A stretch of DNA of 64,000 nt from Schistocephalus solidus. Lineage: Eukaryota; Platyhelminthes; Cestoda; Diphyllobothriidea; Diphyllobothriidae. Of this stretch, positions 10,805 to 23,624 are shown piece by piece. A program made the translations under genes and the position numbers. How positions within the stretch are numbered: position 1 is the stretch's first letter; each line of letters begins with the position of its first letter. The stretch covers positions 124,001 through 188,000 of the forward strand of contig WEDG01002121.1 in NCBI GenBank assembly GCA_017591395.1, given 5' to 3'. The notes under the pieces were generated by a model. It saw only the letters and a program-made list of their open reading frames with translations. It was not told the DNA's origin and searched no databases.

Positions 10805-13800
10805 TTCTGCCTGCATACTGCTTTGTTTTCATCTCTGTGGTTAATTCAATGAAAGACTACACAGGACTCCATAAATATTAGCGAGTGTCAAATACAAGTA
10901 TGTTATATATACATTGATTTTCAGTATGTGGTCCCCCATGGCTACTAGCACGACATAATCGCAGGGAATTCTGGGAGGAGTTGTGCCACTGATTTCACTG
11001 GATGAATGGGGTTCAGGATTGAGGTATTCTTGCTGGTTTCTCCGAATTAATTATACAGGCCAGAACTGCATCGCACCCGATAGATTTAGAGCGTGATATT
11101 TCGTTCCCTGACAGTGCAGTTCTTGCGCTTCACCATTTGTCAAAGGGTTGTTGCTTCTAATCAACGACTGAAACCCAATTTTAACAGTCTCGAAGAACAG
11201 CGAAGGAGAAATTGCACTTCAGAAATCATTGTCGTGGCATGTATTGTCGAAATTGCGGCTTTGCTGGGTTGCCTCGTTATTCTCTACAGCACAACCTTCG
11301 AAGATTCTAGGACAATGGAAGTCTTTTGGGCGTTGGACAGGCTGCGTGATTTAAAACTGCATTCAAAAACCTCTTTCTACTCTCCAGTGCAGCCTTCTCC
11401 TGACGTAGATGCCGTATTTGCTAAAAGTTAAAAGGCACTGAGATGGGAGAAACAAAATCTGTTAGGCCGGCAAAATGATTACCGCGTATTCATTACCCCT
11501 ACTGCTGCATGTTGTCTTTTATCTTTGATCTTTCGTGCTCATGCACACAGAAAGTCGCCAAATTAAAAAAAATTATAAATGATAGTAATTGTTCATCACA
11601 TGAGGTGAAATAAAATTGGAAAATACACTTTCTGAATCTCTACAATTGCGAGCGTGCACCACAGCGAGAAAATTTCATATTTTAACTTTTATTACTTTTT
11701 AAGTAGAACCTTAGTTCGCAGATATTCTTTATCATCCAAGATATTAACCGAAAGATGGCAAGTGAGGAATAGTACACTACTCTTTCACTTTGAAGTGTGG
11801 CAGTAGCATTAGTTTCAATGAAATAAACCCTTTTCAACAGGAAAAGGAACTGTACTTTGACAGAAACGTGCACACCTATTGGGCTCCGGGAATGTACAAA
11901 AAGGTACGATCGCCTAAAATCATACTCAACACACACAATATACAAATTCGGTGCCGTCTTTAAGCTATGTTTGCCAAGCACCATGATCGTTTTAGAAACT
12001 TGTTTTAAATACACACTCTCACTTCTGCCCCAGCAGAAAAAGAATCGGATAACTGTCGGGGTTAAAATTGCACACACATAAACAAAAATATTTGGCAACT
12101 ATCAAAGAATGTGTTTCTAAGAACGAACCAGTTTACATTTAAAAATAGGCAATTGGCACACAAAATAAAACTTTCAAATTCTGGATGGGATGACCCGAAG
12201 AGCCAATTCCTCATTCTATGTGGTCGAGAGCTGGCATTTGCGAGTAAACTCGCAGTCTATTTAAATGTTTTTTTGTGCCTAGCGAGGGGAAGTACTATGC
12301 CATATTATCTACAAAACCATTGAAACACGTTAGTGTGCCGAGGTACACAGTTTTAAAATGATTATGCTGCAGCTACTGAGACCTGATCGTAAATTCCCGA
12401 TTATGAATTTCGGAACAAGTCTTTGAACTTCGGACAGTTTGCCCAACACGAGTGACGAAGTCCACCTTGTACATGCTGGGCTGAAAGAAGATTTACTGTG
12501 CTTAGGATGAAGGTGAGTGTTTGGGTTGTATAAAGGGTTATGTTTTAAATGAGTTTGAGGTCAGATTTGAGAGATTTTGTGTCATGGTGTGGCCAAGGTT
12601 AAGGTTTGTATCGTTTTAACTGTAGGGTTTAGGTTAAAGCTAGGGCTAGGTTCAAGATTAAGATGACGGTTTAATGTATGTTAAAGTTAGTGATAACGTA
12701 AATACTTGGGTATATTTACGCTTCTCGAAACTTAGTGAAGGCCACCTATTTTAATCGGATAGGAGTAATTTCCCATTCTCGTGTCCTGTTTATGCGGTCA
12801 TAAGAGCCTGCCTATCCTCCAATGAGTGAAGGTGCCATGAGAGTACCTATCATTATTTTCTCATAGGATATTTAAACAGGCCAAACATTTGAATTTCTCT
12901 CACTTAACCTTTTCCGTTCGACAGGGTGCGGATAAATTTTGTCGATCACTGTGTGTGATTTCCGAAATTTATATGGTGTAAAGCTTAGCCCACGCCATCT
13001 TGATTGGCTTTGAAGAAATATATTTTTATAGTTTCTTTACTTAAGTTCTTCCATAACGTGTTTTTACTGCCGTAGTACAGTAAAACTTGGGAAAAGCACT
13101 TCTTGCAGGGAAATTATGAAGTCGCGCGGTAAATAGTTCTTCATATTTAGGGCAGGTAAATAAACTTCATATAAATGATCTTGAAGGTGCGATTCGATCA
13201 TGAGGGATCTGGAAAATAGTGTCAAAAATTTTGTGGTCTGTAGTCTCCAGAGGTAGAAATCTACGAGATTATACTGTTATCTGTTCCCTAAAAGCGGAGT
13301 GTAAGCGAATGCTATGATGCAACACTTTGCTTGCTAAATAAATGTGGTCCTTGAAACCCGGATTTCCTCATTAACTTTTACATTTTTCTTGGATAAGAAA
13401 TTGAGTTTGAAGTCATTATTAAGCCAGATAGCCATTTTGCCAATTTAATTTTTATAATTAAACCATAATAATTTGCAATTAGCTAATAGTTAATCGCCCG
13501 GCAGTAGATCCTGACAGTTAGTTACTGAGAAAGCACTCCTTTAACGAGTGAAGTCGAGACAAATAAACCCTAAATAAGCATGCCATTTTAAGCAGATTTT
13601 GCGGGGAATCGGAGACGATCAAACGTCAACTGTGCGTCGGGCGGTAACTTGATACTGCTCTTACACACCCCGAAAATTCGTTCCGACTGTAGGATATGCT
13701 TTCAAGTGGTAAAGGGTTTGCCAACAAGGGCTAAACAAAAGTAAAGTTGCCAAAACAGTATTTTGCCACAGAGTTCAAAACGGTTTTTCAGGGCTCACTG

Positions 13801-15697
13801 CATCCCGCAGCCAATAAACTTTACTGCTGAATACACGTCAGACCACCAATGAAACTCCCTGTTTATGTACGACTAAATACACGGGATGACCGCTTCTGAT
13901 GGCCTAATGGATTGCTGCCTCAGTTCAGACATTACAGCAAAGCAGGAAGCGAACTCCTATGAAGAAACTTTAGTAGGGTGACTCATGCACAGAGTTCAAA
14001 CCCCACATTGATGGCCGAATGGTCAGTAAAATGGCAACGAGACGGTGCATGGAGTAGATTTGCTATCTCATCAAATGTTAATCGAAATTGTGAACTGTGT
14101 TTCCGATTTGGAAATATTACTTAAGTAGGTTTGTAGTGGTAGCTTTATGCAGAATAATGCCAAACTACTTCAGTCAGGTCTGGATGACGATTTTTGGGTG
14201 TGCTTCTTCTAGACCCGGTTGAAAAGATTAACACTGTAAAATATGCCCAACTAAATAGTATGAACGTTTCTCCTTACTTTTCTAATCGCCTCTAAATCTA
14301 GTTATTTTTCTTTCCAAAGCTTTTATTATTTGTACTTATTTAATAGCAAATAACCTGTTCTTCAAGGTGTATTCTCCATAAAATCACAATATATGATCCA
14401 TTAGAAATGGTTACGTATCGTTCTTCAAAAACTTATAATTAAAACGGCTTATAAGGCCAGAAGCTTCTCTTTATTCAAGTACAAAATTTAAAGAAAACGT
14501 TATCTGCTACCAGCGGAGTACAACAATTTTCCAAATTTTTTTTATCACATTTGAATTTTTAATGGCATTGCAAATTAATGAGAGCAATAGTTACTTCTTA
14601 AAGCAGTCTTTTGTTAAAAAGTATAGTTTTTTAAGTCAGCCCGAAAATTAGCCAATTCGACAGTCAGCATCCTGATGTGGGTGAAATATTTTGGGGCTGC
14701 GTGGCACTACATGGTCAATTATTTCTCATCGAAAACACTTTTCAGAATTTTGATTAACATTTCATGGGATAAAAAGTCTACTTTACCATATGCAACCATG
14801 TACTGCAAGTGGCCCAAGTAGCAAATCATTAAAAAGAGCCTTAAAAATAATGTGAAAAAATGATCGTAATATGGAAAATAAAACTGGATAACTTCGCATA
14901 TTTTCCTTGCTTATATTCAAATATACTTTTTCCTCGCCTTTCCAGGGAATAGTACACAGAGATAGTAATAATCCATTAAATCAAAAACGGAGAATTTAAT
15001 GTGAACCATATAGGAAATGATTTTTATCTGTTTCTGTAGCACTTAAACAAAGAACTCATTATTACGATGGCCTCGCATTTGCTGATTCTACATACCGACG
15101 GCGAAAAAGTTGTTAAAATATGTTTGTATGCTTTAAGATGATGTGAAATATGAAACGTATGCAGTGCACATCGCATAGCACGTGTATTATTCAAAAAACA
15201 ACTGTTAAGAGCTCATTAAATTGCAAACATTTGTTCCAAAATATCGGAATTCGTAAACATTGGAAACTAAAAGGTTTTCTAGGAGAAACTACGAAGACGG
15301 TGACATATTTTTATTTTGTATTTCTGTTAAATAAAATGGGTGTCTTCATATTAAAGAAATACGTGGTAACTGCATGCTGTCACTGTGACTTAAGATCGTG
15401 GAAGGTACCAGATTGTACAGGGAAAATTTATTAAATACTATCTTTATAGTTGCTCAGTTCGTCGTCTGTTACGAACTACTAGGGAAGGCTTTATGCGGTT
15501 AACAGTAAAACGCACATGCGTAATTTCGATATATGCATTATTTTTGGTCATTTCGGGGTAAAACTAATGGTATTCTTGATTCGCCCTTCCTCAGTGTCCT
15601 AGATAATACTGTCTAGTTTGTTTTAAAAAGGTTCAATTTATATTTTTTTAAATAAAATGCAAAACATTTTTGCAAATCGATCTTTTCTTCTTTTCAG
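10805..15697. other. Non-coding DNA upstream of the first coding exon
   Basis: No supported gene. The sequence just before 15698 is a pyrimidine-rich acceptor (TTTTCTTCTTTTCAG), so at least one 5' untranslated exon must lie further left, in this stretch or beyond. It cannot be located by eye. Open frames of 112 codons (11093-11431, with one hydrophobic segment) and 138 codons (11682-12098, minus) lack any recognised motif and are treated as chance. Confidence 0.5.
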
Positions 15698-16306
15698 AGA
15701 CCTGCCAGATTAATGAAGATGCAATATAACGTTTTGTGGACGCATTTTCTCGGACTAATCCTACTACTCATGAATATTTATTTGAACCTCCTCACAATTC
15801 CAATTTGCAATGCAACAGTGGCCTTGAACAACCTAACTTTGGACTATCCGATAACGAATAACAACCCGAACCTGATCGAGGAGTTGAAGGAGAGAGCACG
15901 ATCCTGTCGAAGCTTGCCTGATCATCGCATGGACATTGTTCGCTTGAAATTACAGGGTTTCGTCTTCGAAGTGACCTCGGTCCGTAAAATGGAAGAAGAT
16001 ACGTATATTAAACGAAAAATAGCGAAGCTCACGAAAGCCTATAACCACCTGCTGTTGGATGCGCATTATACCTCGAAGATTATAACAGCTTTCCATCCGC
16101 TCTCCATTCAATCCAATATCTGCAAGCTCTTCCAATCACTGCGAACTCAGGATCCCGCCGTTACTAGTATCCTTGTCATCAACGATTTTGGCGCCATGGT
16201 GGATCGGCCCATACATGATCGATTGTTGCACCTTTTCTTTCAAATCACCTCCTCTCTAGGCTTGCCAACAATAACTTGGATGCCTAATAGGATAGGGGAT
16301 TTTGAG
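15698..16306 (+). CDS. NMDA-type glutamate receptor subunit, exon 1 of coding region
   Basis: This exon holds the start codon at 15713 and residues 1-198 of a GluN2-like ionotropic glutamate receptor subunit, the protein that binds glutamate in NMDA receptors at synapses. It begins 15 nt after a TTTTCTTCTTTTCAG acceptor and ends at GAG|GTGAGT in phase 0. Residues 7-31 are hydrophobic and look like a signal peptide. N-glycosylation sequons NAT (33-35) and NLT (40-42) follow. The remainder is the first lobe of the amino-terminal domain, ending in a strand-rich segment (GLPTITWMPNRIGDFE) that aligns with LPILSIHGG and what follows in vertebrate GluN2. A second Met at codon 3 is an alternative start. 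Family assignment rests mainly on later exons joined in the same frame. Confidence 0.85.
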
Positions 16307-16489
16307 GTGAGTTAATTTCGCTCTCATTTCAAGCAAACGTACGTAGGAATAATGTTATATCCCAAACGGGTGTGATAGAGGAAAAGGCAAAGCCGGTTTC
16401 TGTAACAAAACACTTTATTCTGGGCCGACAGAAAACAGCAGATTTCAAGCTCATCAACTATCGTCTATTTATTTAGTTTTCGGGGTTCT

Positions 16490-17350
16490 CGAACATTCCG
16501 ACCCATCGTGACGGAGAGCGTTCTGGCACTTTCTGGCCTGCAACGTGCCTTGCATTGATTGGTCGCTTCTCACGTTGGAAAACCCTGCGGAAACTTCCCG
16601 AATTTGGGCCGCACACGTGCCTGGGGGCTTGGTGCAGCGGTGCATACCGATTGGTTGCCTGGTTGTCTGCGCATTTTTCTCAGCCGGCTTGGCCTATTTC
16701 GGAGTGCGTCACCACGTGCCATTTCCACCTTGGGCCACGACTCAACTGTGGATCCCGTCTTCGTACCAAATAATATGCCCAGGAGAAACTATAGGTTTCT
16801 CCTTTACAAAAAATGATGCTATTTTTTACTGATAATTCAAATAGTCTTGAAAAGGCTATTTAAAAGTGGCCGACGGGCGTAGATGATAGCAATAGAATTC
16901 GGCTGACTTAGGGTTTGAGCACATCTTGCAGCTTATGTTTGATGACAACTAACACGGGTTAAGGTTAAAAGGTAGATAGGGCTGTGTGACCCGTACGTCT
17001 GTTCCAGAAGCGAATGGACTTACACGCGGCAGCAGTGCGGAGAAATAGTGCCAGACCCCCGATCCCGACTCATTCGGCGAGACCTGCCTACGAAGATGGG
17101 ATCGAAATTCTGGCGAGAGAGGTGCTAATCGTGGGTCGAGACTATGCCTGCCCCCATCACCTCCCACAGTGATGCACTGAACTTTCGGTGCCATATTCGG
17201 CTTGAGCAAAGTAATTAGCGCCCCGGGAAAGCAAAGGCGTACAAGGTTTCCAACGCCAGTCTCCCTGAGCCAGATGTTCAATCCACCATCACGTCAGCAT
17301 CCAAAATGCCGGTCATCAAGGGCGATGGCGTGTTCATGTTCACCAGCGTG
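16490..17350 (+). repeat. Dispersed repeat copy, GC-richer than its surroundings
   Basis: Blocks at 16780-17340 match 5990-6400 in order and orientation, so this is a repeat and not a gene, despite open frames up to 110 codons. The 5' part has two GATTGGT (inverted CCAAT) sequences near 16556 and 16650 and CACGTG near 16613 and 16714, a promoter-like composition. Class unknown. Confidence 0.45.
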
Positions 17351-19370
17351 CAGGAGCATAGCGACGGCATTCTATAAAGATATATATATATCAGCTGTCC
17401 TAACTCATGAAATCTTATGGATTTGATGAGTTAAAGTCCGTTACGTGAAATCAGCACATGCAGCATCCCCCAAAGTTTTACTTTAATAAAAAAACGATCG
17501 TTAGGAAAAATAAGGCTTATTTTGGTGCTAAAAGTAATATTAGATTGTTTTGAAATACTATTTTTTAGCAAAGGTACAAATTATAAAAAGTTGAAAAAAG
17601 TATCAAGTTGAGTAAACTAAAAGTTTTAAAATGTATAGGAAACCGGTCCATGCAACTAAAAGAGTGAATAAAGCAGCAAATATAGAATTACTTTTGAAAA
17701 TAGTTTTTTTAGAGTTTTGCTTATACATATACCTCTAGATAAAATGCAACGTAAAGTATGGTCATCATCAAGCAGTTTTACATGCGAGTGCATATTCCAA
17801 AACCATTTAAGGAGAAGCAGCCGTTTTTTGACCGTTTTTACATTATCTTAGATGCGTTTGACCAAGGCAAGACATTTTCGCTTGATTGCGCCGATAGCGA
17901 CGTCACAAAAATATAATATTTCTTGAGCTCACATGTTCACAGGCCGGTCAATGACTAATAAATTTAAATAAAATCGTCAGCCGCAATCGTAAACGTACAA
18001 TTTTGTGTATATAAAGAGGAATTTTCTAATGTTAAATTTATGTATAACTATTACGGGTTTTCTAATACAATAACTTACAGATCGTCTTTGAAAATGTGGG
18101 GAATTCTTTAAAAGTTTCAGTGTCCTCAGTCGACTGCCCATAAATGTAGATTCAGTTCGATGAGTTTCGTAAAACCTTCAAAATAGGATATTTCTCAAAA
18201 GCATTTACCGAAGTGGTGACTTTTTGGATATCCTTTCTAATGCAGATGACCACCTGGGTCATATTTGTTGACTCACCGAAGCATGAAAACTTGCTGTTGA
18301 GGAAACTGAACGTAAGCGACAAAATTTGGGAAAATCTATGCCTATAATTAGTTAAAAAACTTTCTATTATAAGTTGACTTTCAAAAATGTGCTTTTATTA
18401 GCTTTTTCGCTGTCGAATGTCTGCGTATTTAAAGTTTTTCCAAGGTGAAGTGAAGGAAAAACTGGGAAAATAAGACCGGTTTTTTGAATTCTCTGAAAAG
18501 AAGGGATACAATTTCTGCTCAAAAATAAAAGAAATCACTTCTCTTTTTTCTATTGGAGCGTTTTTGACATATTTGCTGCCTTCTCAGTCTTTAGTTCTTA
18601 GAGTTAAAACGCACAAGAAAGTGCCTGTATATATACTAAGATTTTGTGATAAAATGTCCATCTGCCCCTTTCGTTTCAAGTTTTTTGATTAACTTATAGT
18701 CAACTGCAGACTGAAATCATTTTGACAGGGTTTGCGTACGCCATGACAGCGAAAAGTGGCGGCTTGTTATGGCATCTCAAATAAATGCGCGTTTAAGGTC
18801 CTAATTACGGATGTGCTAAATCAAAGTACATTCACACAAGTTTATTACAGCGTCGTTTGGTATAAAATGTCATAATTTGCAAAACTGATTTTTTTCGACT
18901 GAATCTAAACTTGTTTTTCCGAGAAACTATCCGATCTCTTTAAACCTGCATTTCACCTGATTTTCATGAAAAGAATACAAAATGTTCCATTCTTCGAAAG
19001 GGATATAGTCCTAATATTTTCCGGCGTATATTAATGCTCATTCATAGTAATGTGGACCAAAAAAAGGCTTTGATCCATAGCTTTTCAATACCATATACAA
19101 ATTCCTGGATAGCAAGAAACGTTGGATATTGGCCCCATGTAGCCCCGTTTTCTCATCATTAAACCGAACAGAAGTGAACTATTTGTTATACAACAACTTT
19201 TTGTGAAATGCCTGCCCTGCTTCTATCTCAAATTCTGGTATAGACGTTTCATGAATTAGGCAATCTACTATAACTTGGCCGACTTCGGCCTGGTAATTGG
19301 TTGCCTTTTCGTGACCTTTGCCACCCATACGGAGCTTGTTTTCTTCGGGAAGCCACTAGATCGGTTTGCG

Positions 19371-19372
<2 letters not shown>

Positions 19373-19415
<43 letters not shown>
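19373..19415. repeat. (TA)n microsatellite
   Basis: About 21 uninterrupted TA units. It directly precedes the hammerhead-bearing repeat at 19416, as the tract at 40923 precedes the second intact copy. Confidence 0.95.
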
Positions 19416-19419
<4 letters not shown>

Positions 19420-19572
19420 CATATATTATACCGTACTTCCGACATAGGTACTAGCTAAAAGCCCAGACGTGTTTCGCCGATGTTTCTGCTGTTGCGTGAC
19501 GCAGCAACGAGGGGTTCGGCTCCTCAGTGGGTCCCCCAGCGTTCTCTATGCGGTTTCTGGTATATATATATT
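19416..19572 (-). mobile_element. PLE-type terminal repeat carrying a hammerhead
   Basis: A block of about 155 bp, nearly identical to 40953-41106 and related to older copies at 25270 and 39945. All four have the same orientation. Its minus strand contains the ribozyme annotated at 19460-19535. (TA)n lies on one side and a short TATATATATA on the other. Hammerheads of this type are known from the terminal repeats of Penelope-like elements; the link to PLE here is by analogy, since no PLE ORF is joined to this copy. Confidence 0.7.
19460..19535 (-). ncRNA. Hammerhead ribozyme, short stem III
   Basis: On the minus strand: stem I arm CCCA (19531-19528), core CTGAGGA, stem II GCCGA pairing with TCGGC, core GAAA, then stem III and the cleavage triplet GTC, then stem I arm TGGG. 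All invariant core bases (CUGANGA, GAAA, GUC) are present. Compared with the copy at 41 kb, two bases are missing in stem III, so it shrinks from 4 bp to A-U and C-G with a 2-nt loop. The distal part of stem II forms a further hairpin with one mismatch. Cleavage would fall after the C next to the TGGG arm. Confidence 0.75.
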
Positions 19573-22500
19573 GCAACCCCATAGCTGAGGATTTCTCCGA
19601 TGAATCTAAAACGTCAGACAAAGAAAACTCTTGTTCCAGCAAGCATGTTGACTTTACCTGAAAGAGCTTCCTGCAACTCACACTTCTGCCTGTATCAGTC
19701 ATCTGATCATTGCTATCAAAAAATGATTGCAGTTGGCTGCACACACTGACTTTTCTCTAGGCATGATGAAAGAGGTGAATTGAACATGGCGCGTAAAATT
19801 ATCTGGCATATAGCATTCGGAAACTGATGAAATTCCTTCCTGGAAGAACCGAATTGTCAATGGAAGCGAAGAGGCCAGTTCGAGGAAGCAGTCTCGTTCA
19901 CAATCGGTGGCTGCTCCTTTATTACAAATGTTTGCTCACGATATGAAAAGGACTTGACTGTCCCGTCAATTTTCCTATGAATGCGGTGGCATAGCAACTG
20001 CGTTCTACAAATACTTCAAAACTTATGCAAATAATTAGCCTTGTCTGATTCCGTCCCTAATGATGTCATCGAGGCTGAATTTGAAACGTCAGGCGAATAA
20101 GACACTTGTTCTAGGACTCGTTTATTTGTCTTGATTATCAACAAGTAGTATTGTTAGCGAACGCAAGTAGTTTCACAATATTTAACACTTCTGCTAATCA
20201 TAAGTATTTTCAGATCTTAACCCCACTTAACACACTGTAACGTATTTCACTGATGTAACTAGTGACTGGACGATAGTGATTTTTCCGAAACTACCAAGCG
20301 GCGCAAAGAACTACAACTTTTACGGAGCTTACACATGCCAGAGTCTCTTTTTACGAGGATTAATCTAGCACTGCCAGTAACTTCCGAGGGAAATTTTAAG
20401 GCCCTTGGTGAGAAATGGGTTGGATCAGAACAGACACGCTTCTTTGCATGGAATGCCTCCGACATGACATGACATCACTTAACTCTGCCCTTACATGACC
20501 TGCGTCACAGGGAACGCGTGGTTAGAATTGGGTGGGTCGGCTAACCGGTACTAATCGAGCACACGGAAGCATTCTTTGGCTAGGATGAAATTCCGGCTTC
20601 TTTGTGCAAATAAAATGGACTTCCTCAATTTCCTGGCACAATGGTTCTCACGGCCGTCAACCTCTCATCTTCACCCTCTGTAGGATCGTCTTTTACTTCG
20701 AAGATTCCTTTCGATCCCGGCCACTTCCTCGCGTGTTCTACTTCCTTGGTTGTTTTGCCCAGCCCAACTCCAAAGGATTAAGCCCCTCCCCCCTAGCTTG
20801 CTGATTCACCCTTTGGCAACTTCGATGGCTGACGGAGTAAGCCTGCGCTTACAGTCCGCCGAATATGTATAGCGTGCCAGAAGAGTTGGAAGTGGGTGGG
20901 GTGTGTGTCATTTTGTGGTCCTAATTGCATGCAAATGTTGTAACTGTACTGCAGATGAATCCGAAAATTCAAAATAGGGTAGCGGTAGGTTATGCACTGG
21001 ACCAAGAAAATGACAAAAACCCCAGATTTGTGTTTTTTATTTTATGCTTGAAATGTCTGCAATTCGCAAAGGTTTTACGACAAAAAATTTCTAATTTTTA
21101 CACCGATCTCGAAACAACAGGTTTTTACCGAAGTCTGCGTGGGTGAAACCGGCAAGGAAGTCATCCCAGGGCTTTCAAGCCGGTACCCGCTATGGCTTCC
21201 AAGTTGTTGGAACATTTATAAGAGATGCGCAATATCGACTTCGTAAACTTAAAGCGAATAACGAACAACACATGGAATTTTGCAACGACCGTATACACCC
21301 GTATAGCCAGTGGCATATTATATGAGCCTGGGGCTTCTGAACCTCTTATTGCTTTACATAACCTACTTTTACCCAAAATAGACTTGAAATAAGATAGAAA
21401 TGTTATACGCAGTTTATGTAATGGCTGTTTCAGTAGGTCAGGAAAAGTACCTATTACAAAAAGCCGCGTCTTAGCAAGGAGGAATTTAGCAACAGTAATT
21501 AACATCAAAAAGTGAGCTGGAATTTTTTGGAACGCTAAGAAGAAGATAATAAACACGCAAACTCCTTAGCTTAAAACGAAATAACTTTTTTTAAATGATC
21601 ACAGCATGTTAATTTAAATGTTCCATTAACAAAATCTAAACATTCATACGAAGACTTAACGTGCTGAGGCACTAGGGTCTAATTTCTCTAAACGAGGAAA
21701 TTTTCAAAAAGTGAAAAAAGTGTGTACGGAGGTAGGAATAAGACTCTCATTAGCGTTGGCAAGCCAAAGCCTTCCACTACGAAGGCAAATTCTTCTTAAG
21801 CGACACAGTACTTACCGAATGCAAATGGAACTGTAGATCACGGAAATTTCCAGTCTTAGAGGGATACATACAAAGCATATTGGCTTTCTAATAAAAGGAA
21901 AATTTAAGAAGACGTTGCCACGATCCATTCTATTCAAGCAGCCTTATGCAGCATGTTTTCAGGAGCAATTTGCTGCATATTTACTATGTTCTCATTAACT
22001 CGGTCTTTTTTCAGGAACTGTAAAGGATACGGTAAATAAAAGTACTGCAATGTTTCAACCCAGTGAATATATCAGCTCATGTTCAGGGCAAGAACGATAA
22101 AAAAATATTTAACGCCAGCTTTTGAAACCGCCAATTTTTCAATAGACACGCAATTTAACCCCCCATTATCATCGCTGCTTATGACTTTTCGGTTTTTCAC
22201 ATCCCATAGGCCGCTCTCACTTTACTGTCAGGTGTGGACGCCGAAACCTTAATTCCGATGACTATGCCATGCTTTGCTGGCTGAGCATGCCAAATTTGCT
22301 AATTATAGATGGAGATAATGGTGGCTATAAATGATAATTAATTGCAATACCAGTTAACCGCATTTGGGGTTGTGAATGCGGCGTATTGATTAGATCATGA
22401 AAAAATACCCCCATCCAAAACACATTTCTTAGTATCAGTACGTGCAGAAGAATTTTTATTTATTTCTATCCGCAAAATAAAATGCAGTTAATATGTGGAC

Positions 22501-23421
22501 AAAAACCAAAATATCTTTTGGCTCACAGCAATTTCTATATTGTTTGACATGGCACTTTATAATATCCATCAAAGGAAGTAGAATGCCTGAATAACCCTTG
22601 TAAAATTAACGAAGAAATTTCCGTTGAAATGAAGGTTTTTTAACCATAAATTTCGATGTATTTATGGAATCAATGAATTTCCCAAAATCAGTATCACCGA
22701 CAATAATTACTTCCCTTAACTCAACCAGTACCGAAACGCTCACGAGAAGCGGTAAACAAATTGAAGACTATTTCAACTGGGTTTTGTATTAAGCCTTTAC
22801 TTTGGGACGACAAAACATGGAATACCAAAGTCAAGACGAAATTACTCTTAATTATAAAAAACAGCAGTTAAAGCTACGTAACTCATTTAATGTTATTTAC
22901 TACAAACAGATCATTTCCCTATTTTTCGGCTACAACCAACATATATGGATGCCTGCCTGTCATACATTTATTTTATTGATTTTCAATTATCAAGAAAAGT
23001 TAATAATGCTTACTAGAAACCACGCATATAAAGTAAACGTTCCATAATATCTTAAAAGGCTTTTCAAAAGAAGGTTTCATATTTGCGCAAAGGGTCAGTT
23101 TTTGTGTAATATATTTGCAGAAACCGGAAGGCATCTTTATATAGTAAATATTATCATTCATTTGTGTTCTGTTTCCATAGCATAAAACCCGATCCCTAAG
23201 TATATGCGCTTTATATAAGACAGTTTGCTTTTTATAAAGACATAAAAATGTACTATTTTGCTTGAGAGAAAGTAATAGCTGGTGGTTTGCATCTTTTATG
23301 TATCTGCGTAAGGAAATTGTGATTGGCTTGCTATACATATTTTGAATATTTGATGATTTACCGTACACGTTTTTAGTCTTCTGTTTCATGCTGAACTTCT
23401 CCTGTTACACCATTCTTATAG

Positions 23422-23624
23422 CTGGACGATACGCATCTAGCAGTACGTCTTGAACCATTAACGTGGCATGTGGCAAGAGCCATGGTTGACTTCCTTAAGG
23501 CCTTCAATTGGAACATTGCTCTAGTTGTGTATAACACCAATGTTCCGGGCTCCCAATTACTCGTCAACGAGTTGAAGTATCTGCAGGAGGAAAGGAATGT
23601 GCAAGATCACCCAAACCACTTTCA
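23422..23624 (+). CDS. NMDA-type receptor, coding exon 2
   Basis: The acceptor is CATTCTTATAG and the donor TTTCA|GTAAGT. It starts in phase 0 and ends after two bases of a codon. Residues 199-266 continue the amino-terminal domain with LAVRLEPLTWHVARAMVDFL and FNWNIALVVYNTNVPGSQ. These align with the GluN2 segment containing LGPSIEQQA..ML..ME.Y.W..FS.V...FPG. This is the helix-strand unit that starts the second lobe. Confidence 0.85.

Larger units (their letters stand above)
16307..23421 (+). other. Intron, about 7.1 kb
   Basis: The intron is bounded by GTGAGT at 16307 and CATTCTTATAG before 23422. It contains a dispersed-repeat copy (16490-17350), a (TA)n tract with a hammerhead-bearing repeat (19373-19572), and otherwise AT-rich sequence with no gene that I can recognise. 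The stretches 17400-19370 and 19760-23400 show nothing definite. Confidence 0.75.

Noticed and set aside
11682..12098. 138-codon minus-strand open frame
   Set aside because: AT-rich composition, no domain, no splice or start context; expected by chance in a window of this size.
12500..12720. Interstitial telomeric repeat
   Set aside because: TTAGGG-like words occur but are irregular and mixed with other sequence; no real tandem array.
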